In this document: piece after piece, positions 23,559 to 32,468 of the stretch
Position numbering within the stretch: the first letter of the stretch is position 1
Layout of the letters: each line of letters opens with the position of its first letter
DNA from: CAYTCZ01 sp964436315
Lineage (GTDB): Bacteria > Actinomycetota > Thermoleophilia > Gaiellales > Gaiellaceae
Length of the DNA: 57,434 bases
Assembly: GCA_964436315.1 (NCBI GenBank)
Contig: CAYTCZ010000005.1
Coordinates: forward strand, 1-57,434
Direction: 5' to 3'
Program-made: the position numbers and the translations under genes
Notes under the pieces: generated by a model
What the model saw: the letters and a program-made list of their open reading frames with translations, nothing else
Told to the model about the DNA's origin: nothing
Databases searched by the model: none

Positions 23559-24941
23559 CTATCCGTTGCGCTGAGGATCCTCGACGCGCTCGGACGGCTC
23601 TTCCGTCTCGGGAAGTGACTGATCGAGCGAGCCGGGCCGGCCGATCGCTTCGTACGCGAAGCCGGCCGCAAGAACCTCGTCAGCGTCGAGGTAGTTCCTG
23701 CCGTCGACGATGAATGGTCGACGCATCAGGGCTTTGAGCTCGGCGAGCGGGTACTCCCGTATCTCGGGCCACTCGGTGACGACGACCGCGGCGTCCGCCC
23801 CTCGCACGGCTTCCTCGAGCTGCTCGCAGAGCTCAACGCCTGAGAGAACATCGCGCGCCTCAGGGATCGCGACCGGGTCCCAGCCACGTACAATCGCGCC
23901 CTCTGCGAGGAGCCGCGACGCGAGGACGAGGCTCGACGCTTCGCGCAGATCGTTCGTCTGTGGCTTGAACGCGAGGCCGAGCAGGGCGACAGTCTGTCCG
24001 CGCAGCTTGCCGAGTTGCTTTTGCAGCTTGCCCACGACCCTGCGCTTCTGGAGTTCGTTGACCTCGATCACAGCGCTCAGCAGTTGGAAGTGGTACCCGG
24101 AGTTGGCGGCGAGTTGTTTGAGCGCCGAGGCATCTTTCGGAAAGCAGCTGCCGCCGAACCCGATCCCGGCCCGGAGGAAGTGCGGGCCGAGACGGTGATC
24201 CAACCCGACTCCAGCTGCCACTCGCTCAACGTCCGCTCCGACGAGCTCACAGACGTTCGCGATCTCGTTGATGAAGCTGATCCTCGTGGCGAGAAACGCA
24301 TTCGACGCGAGCTTGATCATCTCGGCCGACGCGATGTCCGAGCGCACCACTGGCGCGCCGATCGGCTCGTACAGAGCCTCGACAGCATCGCCGTCGCTCT
24401 CGGCGAACGCGCCGATAACCACGCGGTCCGGGTTCATGAAGTCGGCGACGGCGTTGCCCTCAGCAAGAAACTCAGGATTCGATACATACCCGACGTGAGA
24501 GAGGCCGCGTGATTCCAGCACCGTGCGGACCTTCTCGCCCGTCCCGACGGGAACCGTGCTCTTCATGACCAAGACGCACCGCTGATCGACCTCGGGCAAC
24601 TCGTCCAACACCTGCCAGACCGCGCTCAGGTCGGCGTCTCCCGAGTATGTCGGCGGCGTCCCGACACAGATGAAGACGATTCGGGCGGCTTCAAAGACCT
24701 CCCTGATGTCGAGCGTGAAGGTGAGGCGATCTGAGGCCCGAGAGAGCAAATCGGGCAAGCCGTCTTCATGGATCGGAACCTGGCCCTCCTTGAGAGCCTC
24801 AATCCTCTCCGGAATGACGTCGCGAACAATCACGTCATGCCCAAGGTCCGCGAAGCAGGCCGCGGTGACGAGACCAACCCACCCGGCACCGATGATCCCG
24901 ACCGGTTGTGTATGCACTGCGGTATCTGCGGGAGCGACCAC
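23559..24941 (-). CDS. ugd: UDP-glucose 6-dehydrogenase family protein
   Basis: The 460-aa NAD-dependent dehydrogenase oxidises UDP-glucose to UDP-glucuronate for surface polysaccharides. NAD-binding GIIGAGWVGLVTAACFADLG is at residue 14, the central helix has KLASNAFLATRISFINEIANV, and the catalytic cysteine is in GFGGSCFPKDASAL near residue 265. The C-terminal UDP-binding domain follows (LLGLAFKPQTNDLREA). The GTG at 24941 is adjacent to the stop of the LCP gene; another GTG at 24917 would remove 8 residues and is closer to the family start. UDP-ManNAc dehydrogenase is a possible alternative activity. Confidence 0.92.
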   Translation of the reverse strand: MVAPADTAVHTQPVGIIGAGWVGLVTAACFADLGHDVIVRDVIPERIEALKEGQVPIHEDGLPDLLSRASDRLTFTLDIREVFEAARIVFICVGTPPTYSGDADLSAVWQVLDELPEVDQRCVLVMKSTVPVGTGEKVRTVLESRGLSHVGYVSNPEFLAEGNAVADFMNPDRVVIGAFAESDGDAVEALYEPIGAPVVRSDIASAEMIKLASNAFLATRISFINEIANVCELVGADVERVAAGVGLDHRLGPHFLRAGIGFGGSCFPKDASALKQLAANSGYHFQLLSAVIEVNELQKRRVVGKLQKQLGKLRGQTVALLGLAFKPQTNDLREASSLVLASRLLAEGAIVRGWDPVAIPEARDVLSGVELCEQLEEAVRGADAAVVVTEWPEIREYPLAELKALMRRPFIVDGRNYLDADEVLAAGFAYEAIGRPGSLDQSLPETEEPSERVEDPQRNG

Positions 24942-26840
24942 TTAACCCGAATTTAGAGGCTTGAGGCCTTTCGCGATCGCCAGCATAGTCTCGTTCGAGA
25001 GCTTGTCGAGGACAGTGTTGACTACCCAATAGGCTGAGTCGTTCGCTTGAAAAGAGACCATGTGTAGCCGGGAACCGTTGAAGTAGAGCCGGTACTCACG
25101 ACCTTTGATCCTCCGGACGGTGCTCGGCTCTTTCAGAATCGGCGCGTCGGTCCAAGACGTCTGCTGAATCCCCCAGTACTCGAAGTCATTGAGCCTGTAC
25201 GTGAGCCGAATTGCGTCATGACCTTCGATCTTGTACGTCCGGAGCGGTGACGTGCCGCCCGAATTCGGCTGTGAGTTCTGCTCTCGGATCGTTGGCACCA
25301 TGAGCGGAAAATCCACGCGGCGCTGAGCTCGCGCGATCAACTCGCGCGCCTCGCCCGAGTCTTTGGTGGTTTTCGGCGGCTCGTTCGCGGGAGTGTCGTC
25401 GATAGCACCCGGGCCGAGGGACCCGGCGAACGTCTGCCCAACGACGACCTGCACCATGACCGGCAGGCCACCATCAGCCTTTTGGACCTCGCCGTCGCCG
25501 AATAGTCGAGCCACTTCTTCCGCGGCCTTCTTCGAGCCCTTCTGATTCCCGTCGAACAGCACTTGCGTGCGGAAGTAGTCGAAGGCGTCGGCGTTACCGC
25601 CGTGGACGACCTGGTACCCGCGCCGCCCTAGCAGAAATCCGGCTTCATCCGCGGACCCCGCGACGCCGTTGCCGTTGAGAACCTCGATGCTCACCTGCGA
25701 AGGTAGCGGCGCCGCGTTCCCGCCACCCCGTCCGGTAGCGACGTTGGCCGCCTTCTCGGCCGCCTTTACGTCAGGCGTCTGGAACTGGGCAACCGCGCGT
25801 TGGATCGCCTCGTCCGCGACAGTGAGCTCCGCAAATCCGGTAAAGCGCTCGGGCTCAACCTGGATCTGAGAGAAGCTGCCTGACGGCAGTTCATAGGCGA
25901 GCTTCGCGTATCCGTACACCGTGCCGAGATCGAGTGGTTGGTTGCCGCCGACCCCAACTTCGACGTTCTCCGTGATCGCGTTCACGATCCCCGGAAGCTT
26001 CGTGAGCGCGACGAACCCAGAGATCTGCTGCTTGAACGACTTCACGAACTCCTGCTGCCGCCGAATTCGGTGGAAGTCTGAGTCGGTGTGCCGGAAGCGA
26101 ACGAAGTCGAGTGCCTTGCTACCCGAGAGCTTCTGGTAGCCCGGCCGAAGGTCGATTTCGGCGTATGTTTCTGTCGTAAACGCGTTGTCGTTGAAGTACC
26201 GCCGATCGACATCGGCATAGACGCCCCCTACCTCATCGACGATGTCCTTGAAGCCCTGGAAATTCACGGTGACCATGTAGTTGATCGGAACCCCCGTGAG
26301 GTCCCGCACGGCCTCGAGCGTCCCCTTCGGCCCGCAGGCCGTGAACACCTCGTTGATCCGTCCTGTTCGAGGCAAATTGCCCTCGCATCCGGGTATCTCG
26401 ACGATCAGATCACGCGGAAACGACAACATCGAGATGGTGTCCTGTTGAGGGTCAGCGCGTAGCAGCATGATCGTGTCGGAACGCGGCGGGGTATCTGCGT
26501 CGACTCCCTGCCGCTGGTCGTAGCCGATCACGATCGCAACGGTCGGCTCGCCCGGTGTCGGAACATCGAGAATCTTTTGCGCCTCGCGCGCCTCTGGCGT
26601 ATGAGCTCGGATCGCAGAAACACTCTCGTTGATGAACAGCCAGGCCCCGCCGGCAAGAGCCCCCGCGGCCATGAGCAGCACGATGACGACCCAGGTGAGA
26701 ATCTTGGCCATCACGCGGAACGGGCCGGGCTTGTGACCCCGGTACCTCGAGACTGGTGACAGCGGGCTCGCCAGGTGCCCGGACTGGGCTCGGCCGTTCG
26801 TCTCCGGCCCGCCTGTGCCTCTCTTCAGCGTCGTTCGCAT
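24942..26840 (-). CDS. LytR-CpsA-Psr (LCP) family protein, three-domain form
   Basis: The 632-aa membrane-anchored protein has a cytoplasmic basic N-terminus, one transmembrane helix (LTWVVIVLLMAAGALAGGAW near residue 49), then an extracellular LCP domain with RSDTIMLLR, SFPRDLIVEIPG, GRINEVFTACG and FVRFRHTDSDFHRIRRQQEF. A LytR_C domain follows (VSIEVLNGNGVAGSADEAGF near residue 385). The last 130 or so residues form a further domain (ending YWVVNTVLDKLSNETMLAIA) that I do not assign. LCP enzymes attach polysaccharide from lipid carriers to peptidoglycan. It is first in the run with ugd and the nucleotidyltransferases, which fits wall-glycan attachment. The 26841-27052 interval upstream shows no gene. 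Confidence 0.9.
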   Translation of the reverse strand: MRTTLKRGTGGPETNGRAQSGHLASPLSPVSRYRGHKPGPFRVMAKILTWVVIVLLMAAGALAGGAWLFINESVSAIRAHTPEAREAQKILDVPTPGEPTVAIVIGYDQRQGVDADTPPRSDTIMLLRADPQQDTISMLSFPRDLIVEIPGCEGNLPRTGRINEVFTACGPKGTLEAVRDLTGVPINYMVTVNFQGFKDIVDEVGGVYADVDRRYFNDNAFTTETYAEIDLRPGYQKLSGSKALDFVRFRHTDSDFHRIRRQQEFVKSFKQQISGFVALTKLPGIVNAITENVEVGVGGNQPLDLGTVYGYAKLAYELPSGSFSQIQVEPERFTGFAELTVADEAIQRAVAQFQTPDVKAAEKAANVATGRGGGNAAPLPSQVSIEVLNGNGVAGSADEAGFLLGRRGYQVVHGGNADAFDYFRTQVLFDGNQKGSKKAAEEVARLFGDGEVQKADGGLPVMVQVVVGQTFAGSLGPGAIDDTPANEPPKTTKDSGEARELIARAQRRVDFPLMVPTIREQNSQPNSGGTSPLRTYKIEGHDAIRLTYRLNDFEYWGIQQTSWTDAPILKEPSTVRRIKGREYRLYFNGSRLHMVSFQANDSAYWVVNTVLDKLSNETMLAIAKGLKPLNSG

Positions 26841-27052
26841 GGGTCTAATTCAGCTCGTGACCATGAGGAAGCGCCCTGCGACGTGGGCGCAGAGGACTTG
26901 GCGAGAATACCGGAAGCTTCGGCGGCCTGAGCCGGCTCCCTGCCTGGTTCTCGCCCGATGTCGGGACGTCGCTGAACTCCTCTCTTCGCGATAACGCAGG
27001 CCGAGGAGCAGGCTGAAACTGAAACCGAAGAGTCGGTCGGGCTAGATTCGTC

Positions 27053-27478
27053 TCAGGCGCGTCCCGCGACAGCGATCTTGTTCTCGGCGTGCCGAAGCCT
27101 CTGCTCCGCCTGCCACTCGTCGATGCCTTCCTCGCCCGCGCGGACACGTTCGAGTAGGGCTCGCGCTTCTTCGACTTCGCGCTCGGCCTGCGCGACATCG
27201 ATATCTTCCGCGCGGACAGCCGCATCAACGAGGACGATTGCCCGATCGCGCTGCATCTTGAAGTAGCCGGCGCCCGCTGCGTAGGAGTTCCATTGATCAG
27301 GCGTCTTGATCCGAACCTCCCCCGCACGGAGCATCGCGACCAGTGGAGCATGGCGGGGCAGGATTCCGATTTCGCCCGCTGCGCCCGGAACGATGAGCAT
27401 CTGCGCCTCCCCTTCGTAGAGCGAGCCCTCAGGCGTCACCAGCGACAGATCGAAGGTTTTGGCGGATTCGTCAGCCAT
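27053..27478 (-). CDS. atpC: F1Fo ATP synthase epsilon subunit
   Basis: The 141-aa product starts with the beta-sandwich MADESAKTFDLSLVTPEGSL and has IVPGAAGEIGILPRHAPLVAML, the hallmark of epsilon. The C-terminal helical hairpin (AQAEREVEEARALLERVRAG) follows. It couples the rotor to F1 and can inhibit ATP hydrolysis. It follows atpD by 33 bp and ends the ATP synthase gene set. Length is normal. Confidence 0.95.
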   Translation of the reverse strand: MADESAKTFDLSLVTPEGSLYEGEAQMLIVPGAAGEIGILPRHAPLVAMLRAGEVRIKTPDQWNSYAAGAGYFKMQRDRAIVLVDAAVRAEDIDVAQAEREVEEARALLERVRAGEEGIDEWQAEQRLRHAENKIAVAGRA

Positions 27479-27511
27479 GCGTCGAAATCATGTTCCGGCC
27501 GCAGTCCACTG

Positions 27512-29014
27512 CTACGCGGCCGGCTGGGCCTCTTCGGCTTCCTCCTCCGAGGCCCCTTCCACGGCCGGCGCAGGTGTCGTGGCCTGCTCTCCGGCCATCT
27601 CGCGTCCTTGCTCGACGGCCTCGTCGATCGTTCCAACCATGTAGAAGGCGCCTTCGGGGAGGTCGTCGTGCTTCCCTTCGATGATCTCGGCGAATCCCTT
27701 GATCGTCTCGTCGAGTCGCACGTACTTCCCTTCGGATCCCGTAAAGGCCTCAGCCACGAAGAACGGCTGCGTCAGGAAGCGTTGGATCTTCCGTGCTCTC
27801 TGCACGGTCAGCTTGTCCTCGTCCGAGAGCTCGTCCATACCGAGGATCGCGATGATGTCCTGAAGGTCTTTATAGCGCTGGAGGATCTCCTGGACGCGCG
27901 TCGCCACCTCGTAGTGCTCGTCGGAGACGGTACCCGGCTGTAGTGCCCGCGAGAACGAGTCGAGGGAGTCGATCGCAGGGTACAGAGCCTGCTCGGCAAT
28001 CGAGCGCGAGAGAACGATGAACGCATCGAGGTGTGCGAACGTGTTGGCCGGAGCCGGGTCGGTGAGGTCGTCGGCAGGGACATAGATCGCCTGCACCGAC
28101 GTGATCGATCCACCCCGGGTTGACGTGATGCGCTCCTGCAACTGGCCCATCTCGGTCGCGAGAGTTGGCTGGTAGCCGACGGCCGATGGCATTCGTCCGA
28201 GCAGAGCCGAGACCTCGGAGCCTGCCTGGACGAAGCGGAAGATGTTGTCGATGAAAAGAAGCACGTCGCGACCCTCGTCGCGAAAGTACTCGGCCATGGC
28301 GAGGCCGGTCAGGCCGACGCGCAGACGCGCACCGGGCGGCTCGTTCATCTGTCCGAACACAAGTGCCGTCTTGTCGATCACGCCCGTCTCGGTCATCTCG
28401 AGCCACAGGTCGTTCCCCTCGCGAGAGCGCTCGCCGACTCCCGCGAAGACCGAATAGCCGCCGTGCTCCTGCGCGACGTTGCGGATGAGCTCCTGAATGA
28501 GGACGGTCTTGCCGAGGCCGGCGCCACCGAACAGCCCGACCTTACCGCCACGAATGAAGGGCGCGACGAGGTCGATGACCTTGATCCCCGTCTCGAAAAC
28601 CTCGACGGTCGCCTGGAGCTCCTCGAACTTCGGCGCGTCACGGTGGATCGGCCAGCGCTCGGTCGCACCGACGGCCTCATCTCGCTGATCGATCGGCTCG
28701 CCGAGAACGTTGAAGATCCGTCCGAGCGAGGCCTCGCCCACGGGAACCGAGATCGGCTCGCGGGTATCGATAACCGTGCTCCCACGGGAGAGTCCGTCAG
28801 TCGAGTCCATTGCGACCGCTCTGATCCGGTCGTTCCCGAGGTGCTGCTGCACCTCTGCGACGAGCTCGCCGCCGGATTCCCCATCCTGGCTTTGGAGCGG
28901 AATCCTCAGAGCATGGTTGATCTCTGGCAGCTCGTTGGGGAAGACGACGTCGATGACGACGCCCTTGATTTCGACGATCAGTCCGACGTTCTCAGAGCCG
29001 TCCTGCTGGGACAT
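27512..29014 (-). CDS. atpD: F1Fo ATP synthase beta subunit
   Basis: The 500-aa catalytic subunit has the P-loop GGAGLGKTVLIQELI near residue 165 (the usual GGAGVGKT with V to L), GERSREGNDLW, and LLFIDNIFRFVQAGSEVSALLGRMPSAVGYQ-type catalytic segments. There is a slightly long acidic/Ala-rich C-terminal tail (EEEAEEAQPAA). ATG at 29014 has a strong GAGGAGG ribosome site. It is separated from atpG by the inserted opp cassette, so it needs either read-through or its own promoter; TAGACT on the minus strand at 29044-29049 is a weak -10 candidate. Confidence 0.97.
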   Translation of the reverse strand: MSQQDGSENVGLIVEIKGVVIDVVFPNELPEINHALRIPLQSQDGESGGELVAEVQQHLGNDRIRAVAMDSTDGLSRGSTVIDTREPISVPVGEASLGRIFNVLGEPIDQRDEAVGATERWPIHRDAPKFEELQATVEVFETGIKVIDLVAPFIRGGKVGLFGGAGLGKTVLIQELIRNVAQEHGGYSVFAGVGERSREGNDLWLEMTETGVIDKTALVFGQMNEPPGARLRVGLTGLAMAEYFRDEGRDVLLFIDNIFRFVQAGSEVSALLGRMPSAVGYQPTLATEMGQLQERITSTRGGSITSVQAIYVPADDLTDPAPANTFAHLDAFIVLSRSIAEQALYPAIDSLDSFSRALQPGTVSDEHYEVATRVQEILQRYKDLQDIIAILGMDELSDEDKLTVQRARKIQRFLTQPFFVAEAFTGSEGKYVRLDETIKGFAEIIEGKHDDLPEGAFYMVGTIDEAVEQGREMAGEQATTPAPAVEGASEEEAEEAQPAA

Positions 29015-29126
29015 GTGCCTCCTCGTGTTAGCTCAGGTGCCGCAGTCTACCCCAGAGAACGGCCGGCACGCCGCGTTACAAAGCTACCCGCAAGTGGCGC
29101 CGGAGGCTCGTGCAGATCGCATGGAA

Positions 29127-29152
29127 TGGCGCGTTCTCGCGAGAACGCGCCA
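29127..29152 (-). terminator. Perfect 26-bp palindrome between zinc-finger gene and atpD
   Basis: TGGCGCGTTCTCG followed directly by its exact complement. In RNA it would form a strong hairpin about 16 nt past the stop of the zinc-finger gene. No U-tract follows. It fits an I-shaped (stem-only) terminator for the inserted cassette, or a protein-binding site upstream of atpD. Confidence 0.5.
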
Positions 29153-29167
29153 CGCACAAAGTGAGGG

Positions 29168-29599
29168 TTAGACGGGGCTGTCGGTCGGGATTTCCGGCAG
29201 CGGCGGATTCGGCTCGGGCTCGAGCGGCGGAGCCTGCGGAGTGAAATCGCGCGGGAGGAGTCCAATCTGGGGCGCTTGGGGTTGCGTCGGCTCGGTCGGC
29301 TGGCTCAAGAGGGCGCCCAGGAGGCTTCCGAGCGCAGCCGCCGCGACAACCGCGGCAATGGCGACGCCTCGCCAAACGGTCCGTCGACGCCCTGTTCGAG
29401 GCGGCCGGAACCGTCTTGCGGGTCGCTCAGGCTCCGCTTCTCGGAGCAGCGTCGTGGTCGAGCTGGTGCCTAGATCCCAGCGGCGACAGCTCTCGCAGTG
29501 GTCGAGATGGTCCTCCAGATGCCGGCCTTCGATCTCCGAGAGTTCGTCGTCCAGCCGAAGCGACATCAGTTGTCGCGCTCTGTCACATCCCATGGTCAT
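29168..29599 (-). CDS. Anti-sigma-like membrane protein with ZAS zinc finger
   Basis: The 143-aa protein has an N-terminal Hx3Cx2C zinc motif in EDHLDHCESCRRWD (residues 28-41), a basic stretch, one transmembrane helix (VWRGVAIAAVVAAAALGSLL near residue 74) and a short proline-rich outer tail. This is the zf-HC2/ZAS anti-sigma layout, in which the cytoplasmic finger holds an ECF sigma factor. No sigma factor is next to it. It follows oppF by 60 bp on the same strand and is probably part of that transcript. The start may be the third codon (MGCDRARQLM). Function as anti-sigma is inferred from layout only. Confidence 0.75.
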   Translation of the reverse strand: MTMGCDRARQLMSLRLDDELSEIEGRHLEDHLDHCESCRRWDLGTSSTTTLLREAEPERPARRFRPPRTGRRRTVWRGVAIAAVVAAAALGSLLGALLSQPTEPTQPQAPQIGLLPRDFTPQAPPLEPEPNPPLPEIPTDSPV

Positions 29600-29659
29600 T
29601 TCGCCAGCCTCACCCTTTGTGACGATATAGAAGGGCGCTGGTTAGCTGATTTTCGCGGA

Positions 29660-30517
29660 TTAATCTCGACGGGCTCGAATCCGCTGGCTCCTGCGCTCGC
29701 GCATGTGGCGAGGGTCTGGAACCGGCACAGCCGCGAGCAGCGACTGCGTGTAGGGATCTCTCGGGTTTGCGTAGATCTGATCTGCGACGCCCTCCTCCAC
29801 GATCTTGCCTTTGTTCATCACGGCAACGCGATCGCTCATCGATCGGACGACCGCGAGATCGTGCGAGATAAACAGGTACGTCAGCCTGAAGTCTCGCTGG
29901 AGATCCTTGAGGAGATTCAGGATCTGCGCCTGGATGGAGACGTCGAGCGCCGAAACCGGCTCGTCACAGATGATGAGCTTCGGATTCAGCGCGAGCGCAC
30001 GAGCGATTCCAATTCGTTGCCGCTGGCCGCCCGAGAACTCGTGCGGGTACCGGTTCGCGAAGTTCGGGTCGAAGCCGACGACGTCGAGCAGCTGGCGAAC
30101 CGTCTCTTTTCGACTCTGCCGCGTGCCGACGCGATGGATCTCGAGTGGTTCAGAGACGATCTTCCCCACCGTCATACGGGGATCGAGCGAGGCGTATGGA
30201 TCCTGAAAGACGATCTGCATCTCTCGCCGAGCCGTACGGAGCGCCTCGCGTCCTAACTCCGTCAGCTCGACGCCGTTGAACCTGATCGATCCGCTCGTCG
30301 GCTCGAGGAGCTGGAGAACGCAATACCCGGTCGTCGATTTCCCGGAGCCGGACTCTCCCACCAGCCCGAGCGTCTCGCCTTCGGCGATCTTGAAACTCAC
30401 TCCATCCACGGCCTTGACATAGCCGGCAGTTCGCTCGATGAAGAGTCCTTTCTTCACGGGGAAGTACTTGGTCAGGTCGCTGACCTCGAGGAGCGCGCCG
30501 TTCAAGGCTGAGCTCAT
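29660..30517 (-). CDS. oppF: Oligopeptide ABC transporter ATPase (OppF-like)
   Basis: The 285-aa ATPase has Walker A LVGESGSGKSTTG near residue 52, the Q-loop in IVFQDPYASLDPR, signature FSGGQRQRIGIARALALNP, Walker B LIICDEPVSALDVSIQAQI and the H-loop in FISHDLAVV. OppF members normally have a C-terminal extension of about 320 aa total; this one is shorter and its last residues are basic. It overlaps oppD by 4 bp (ATGA), so the two are translationally coupled and likely form the heterodimeric ATPase of the importer. Confidence 0.92.
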   Translation of the reverse strand: MSSALNGALLEVSDLTKYFPVKKGLFIERTAGYVKAVDGVSFKIAEGETLGLVGESGSGKSTTGYCVLQLLEPTSGSIRFNGVELTELGREALRTARREMQIVFQDPYASLDPRMTVGKIVSEPLEIHRVGTRQSRKETVRQLLDVVGFDPNFANRYPHEFSGGQRQRIGIARALALNPKLIICDEPVSALDVSIQAQILNLLKDLQRDFRLTYLFISHDLAVVRSMSDRVAVMNKGKIVEEGVADQIYANPRDPYTQSLLAAVPVPDPRHMRERRSQRIRARRD

Positions 30518-31527
30518 GTGCTGACTCTCTGGTCGACGACGGCGCGCTCGCTCGCCGGATGCGCGGAGCGAACGAGATGGCGCGGTCGCACGACGCGCAG
30601 CTCTTGTTCTTTCGTCCCGCAGGAATCACCGATGCCGCGGTACGGGCATCGGGGTGCGAACCGACACGTCTTGGGAGGATCGATGAGATCCGGGGGGCGG
30701 CCCGGAATGGCTGTCAGTCGGCCATCCCGAATCCCCTCGCCTTCGAGCTGTGGAAGCGCGCGCAGCAGTGCTTCGGTGTACGGATGCTCAGGCGAGTCGA
30801 ACAGGTCGAGGGTCGAGGCCTGTTCGACGATCTGGCCGGCGTACATCACGGCAATCTCATCCGCGACTTCGGCGACGACACCCATGTCGTGCGTGATCAG
30901 GATCATCGCCATGTCGTGGCTGTCCTTGAGATCCGCCAAGAGGTCGAGGATCTGAGCTTGAATCGTCACGTCGAGTGCCGTAGTCGGCTCGTCGGCAATA
31001 AGCAGGTCGGGATTGCACGAGATCGCGATGGCGATCATGACGCGCTGGCGCATGCCGCCCGAGAAGCGATGCGGATAGTCGTCGAGGCGCGCCCACGCGT
31101 CGGGGATTCCAACCTCCTCGAGCAGTCCCACGGCCCGCTCTTTTGCTTCCCGCTTCGAGTAGCCGAGGTGGCGCCGCATCGTCTCGGTGATCTGCGTGCC
31201 GATCTTGAGCGTCGGGTTGAGCGACGTCATCGGGTCCTGGAAGATCATCGATACCCGCAGACCCCGCACGTCCTCGAGCTCGCGCTCTGAGAGACCGACG
31301 AGGTCTCGGCCATCGAACAGCACCGACCCATTCACGATTTCGGCTGGAGGCTTCGGAATGAGACCCATGATCGAAAGGGCGGTTGCCGACTTGCCGCAGC
31401 CGGATTCGCCGACGATGCCAAGGGTCTGGCCGCGATCAACGGTAAAACTCACACCGTCGACAGCCCGAACCGCCCCCTCGGTGACATAGAACTGCGTCTG
31501 GAGGTCCTCGACCTCGAGCAGGGCCAC
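30514..31527 (-). CDS. oppD: Oligopeptide ABC transporter ATPase (OppD-like)
   Basis: 337 aa from GTG at 31527 (reads ALLEVEDLQTQFYVTEGAV). The frame is open further upstream, but that would overlap oppC deeply. Motifs: Walker A IVGESGCGKSATA, Q-loop MIFQDPMTSLNPTLK, signature FSGGMRQRVMIAIAI, Walker B LLIADEPTTALDVT. The C-terminal Opp extension has the cysteine-containing segment CRFAPRCPYRG, which in relatives binds an iron-sulfur cluster. The oppC stop and this start share one base (TAGTG). It energises import of peptides. Confidence 0.93.
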   Translation of the reverse strand: MALLEVEDLQTQFYVTEGAVRAVDGVSFTVDRGQTLGIVGESGCGKSATALSIMGLIPKPPAEIVNGSVLFDGRDLVGLSERELEDVRGLRVSMIFQDPMTSLNPTLKIGTQITETMRRHLGYSKREAKERAVGLLEEVGIPDAWARLDDYPHRFSGGMRQRVMIAIAISCNPDLLIADEPTTALDVTIQAQILDLLADLKDSHDMAMILITHDMGVVAEVADEIAVMYAGQIVEQASTLDLFDSPEHPYTEALLRALPQLEGEGIRDGRLTAIPGRPPDLIDPPKTCRFAPRCPYRGIGDSCGTKEQELRVVRPRHLVRSAHPASERAVVDQRVST

Positions 31528-32468
31528 TACGTCTCCTTGGTGCGTGGGTCTAGCGCGTCGCGAAGGCCGTCGGCGATGAAGTACGCGGACAGGACAATGA
31601 TCGCGATCGTGACGCTCGGAATCACGATCTGCCACGGGTACAGCCGGTAGCTCGCGTAGCCGTCCTGCGCCATCGAGCCGAGTGACGCGTCGGGCGGGTT
31701 GATCCCGAGACCGATGAACGACAGGAACGCCTCCCCGAGAATCACCCCCGGCAACTCGAGGAAGATCGCGATGATCAGGATGCCGAGCGTGTTGGGCAAG
31801 AGATGGCGCCTAAGCACTCGGTGCCAGCGAGCGCCGAGGACCTTGGCCGCACGCACGTAGTCGTTCTCCTTGAGGGTGATGATCTGGCCCCGGACGATGC
31901 GCGCCGCCGTAAACCAGCTGGCTATCGACAGGGCGATCACCATCGTCCAGAAGTTGACGGTGCCGATGATCGCGAGCGCAAGGATCGCGAACGGCAAATA
32001 CGGGAGGCCATAGAGGGCGTCCAGGAACCGCATCATGATGTTGTCGAACTGCCCGCCGACGAAGCCCGCGATCGATCCGTAGGCGACGCCGATCGCCAGA
32101 ATCGCAATCGTGGCGCCGAACCCGATGCCGAGCGAGATGCGCGTCCCGAGCGCCGTCCGCGTGAGCATGTCGCGTCCGAAGTTGTCCGTCCCGAACGGAT
32201 GCTCCCGGCTCGGCGGTATGTTCGCCTCGGCGAAGTCGACGTCGTTCGGGTCGTACGGAGAGACGATCGGGACGATGATTGCGAAGGCGATGAGGAAGAT
32301 GAAGATGGCACCCGCAACCACGGCGCCGCGGTTCCGCAGATAGCGGCGCCAGGCGTCGTGCCAGAGTCCACCTTCGCGTACCGGTGCCCCGGCGCCAATC
32401 TCCGCGTCATAGGCAACGTCTGCGGCTCCCGCTGTCGACAGACTCGCTTGGGGACGGTGGATAGCCAC
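31527..32468 (-). CDS. oppC: Oligopeptide ABC transporter permease (OppC-like)
   Basis: The 313-aa permease has an N-terminal cytoplasmic segment, a first helix (GAVVAGAIFIFLIAFAIIVPI), a periplasm-side loop with HPFGTDNFGRDMLTRT (the OppC_N mark), and the inner-membrane BPD-transporter domain. The latter carries the EAA loop as DYVRAAKVLGARWHRVLRRH near residue 205. It pairs with OppB to form the pore. It overlaps oppB by one base and oppD by one base, a tightly coupled operon. Confidence 0.94.
   Translation of the reverse strand: MAIHRPQASLSTAGAADVAYDAEIGAGAPVREGGLWHDAWRRYLRNRGAVVAGAIFIFLIAFAIIVPIVSPYDPNDVDFAEANIPPSREHPFGTDNFGRDMLTRTALGTRISLGIGFGATIAILAIGVAYGSIAGFVGGQFDNIMMRFLDALYGLPYLPFAILALAIIGTVNFWTMVIALSIASWFTAARIVRGQIITLKENDYVRAAKVLGARWHRVLRRHLLPNTLGILIIAIFLELPGVILGEAFLSFIGLGINPPDASLGSMAQDGYASYRLYPWQIVIPSVTIAIIVLSAYFIADGLRDALDPRTKET

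Noticed and set aside
24931..24942. GGAGCGACCACT, identical to 12 bp of the MITE-like element end
   Set aside because: It has no partner inverted repeat nearby and falls at the GTG start of ugd. A single 12-bp match can be coincidence, so it is not called a second element.
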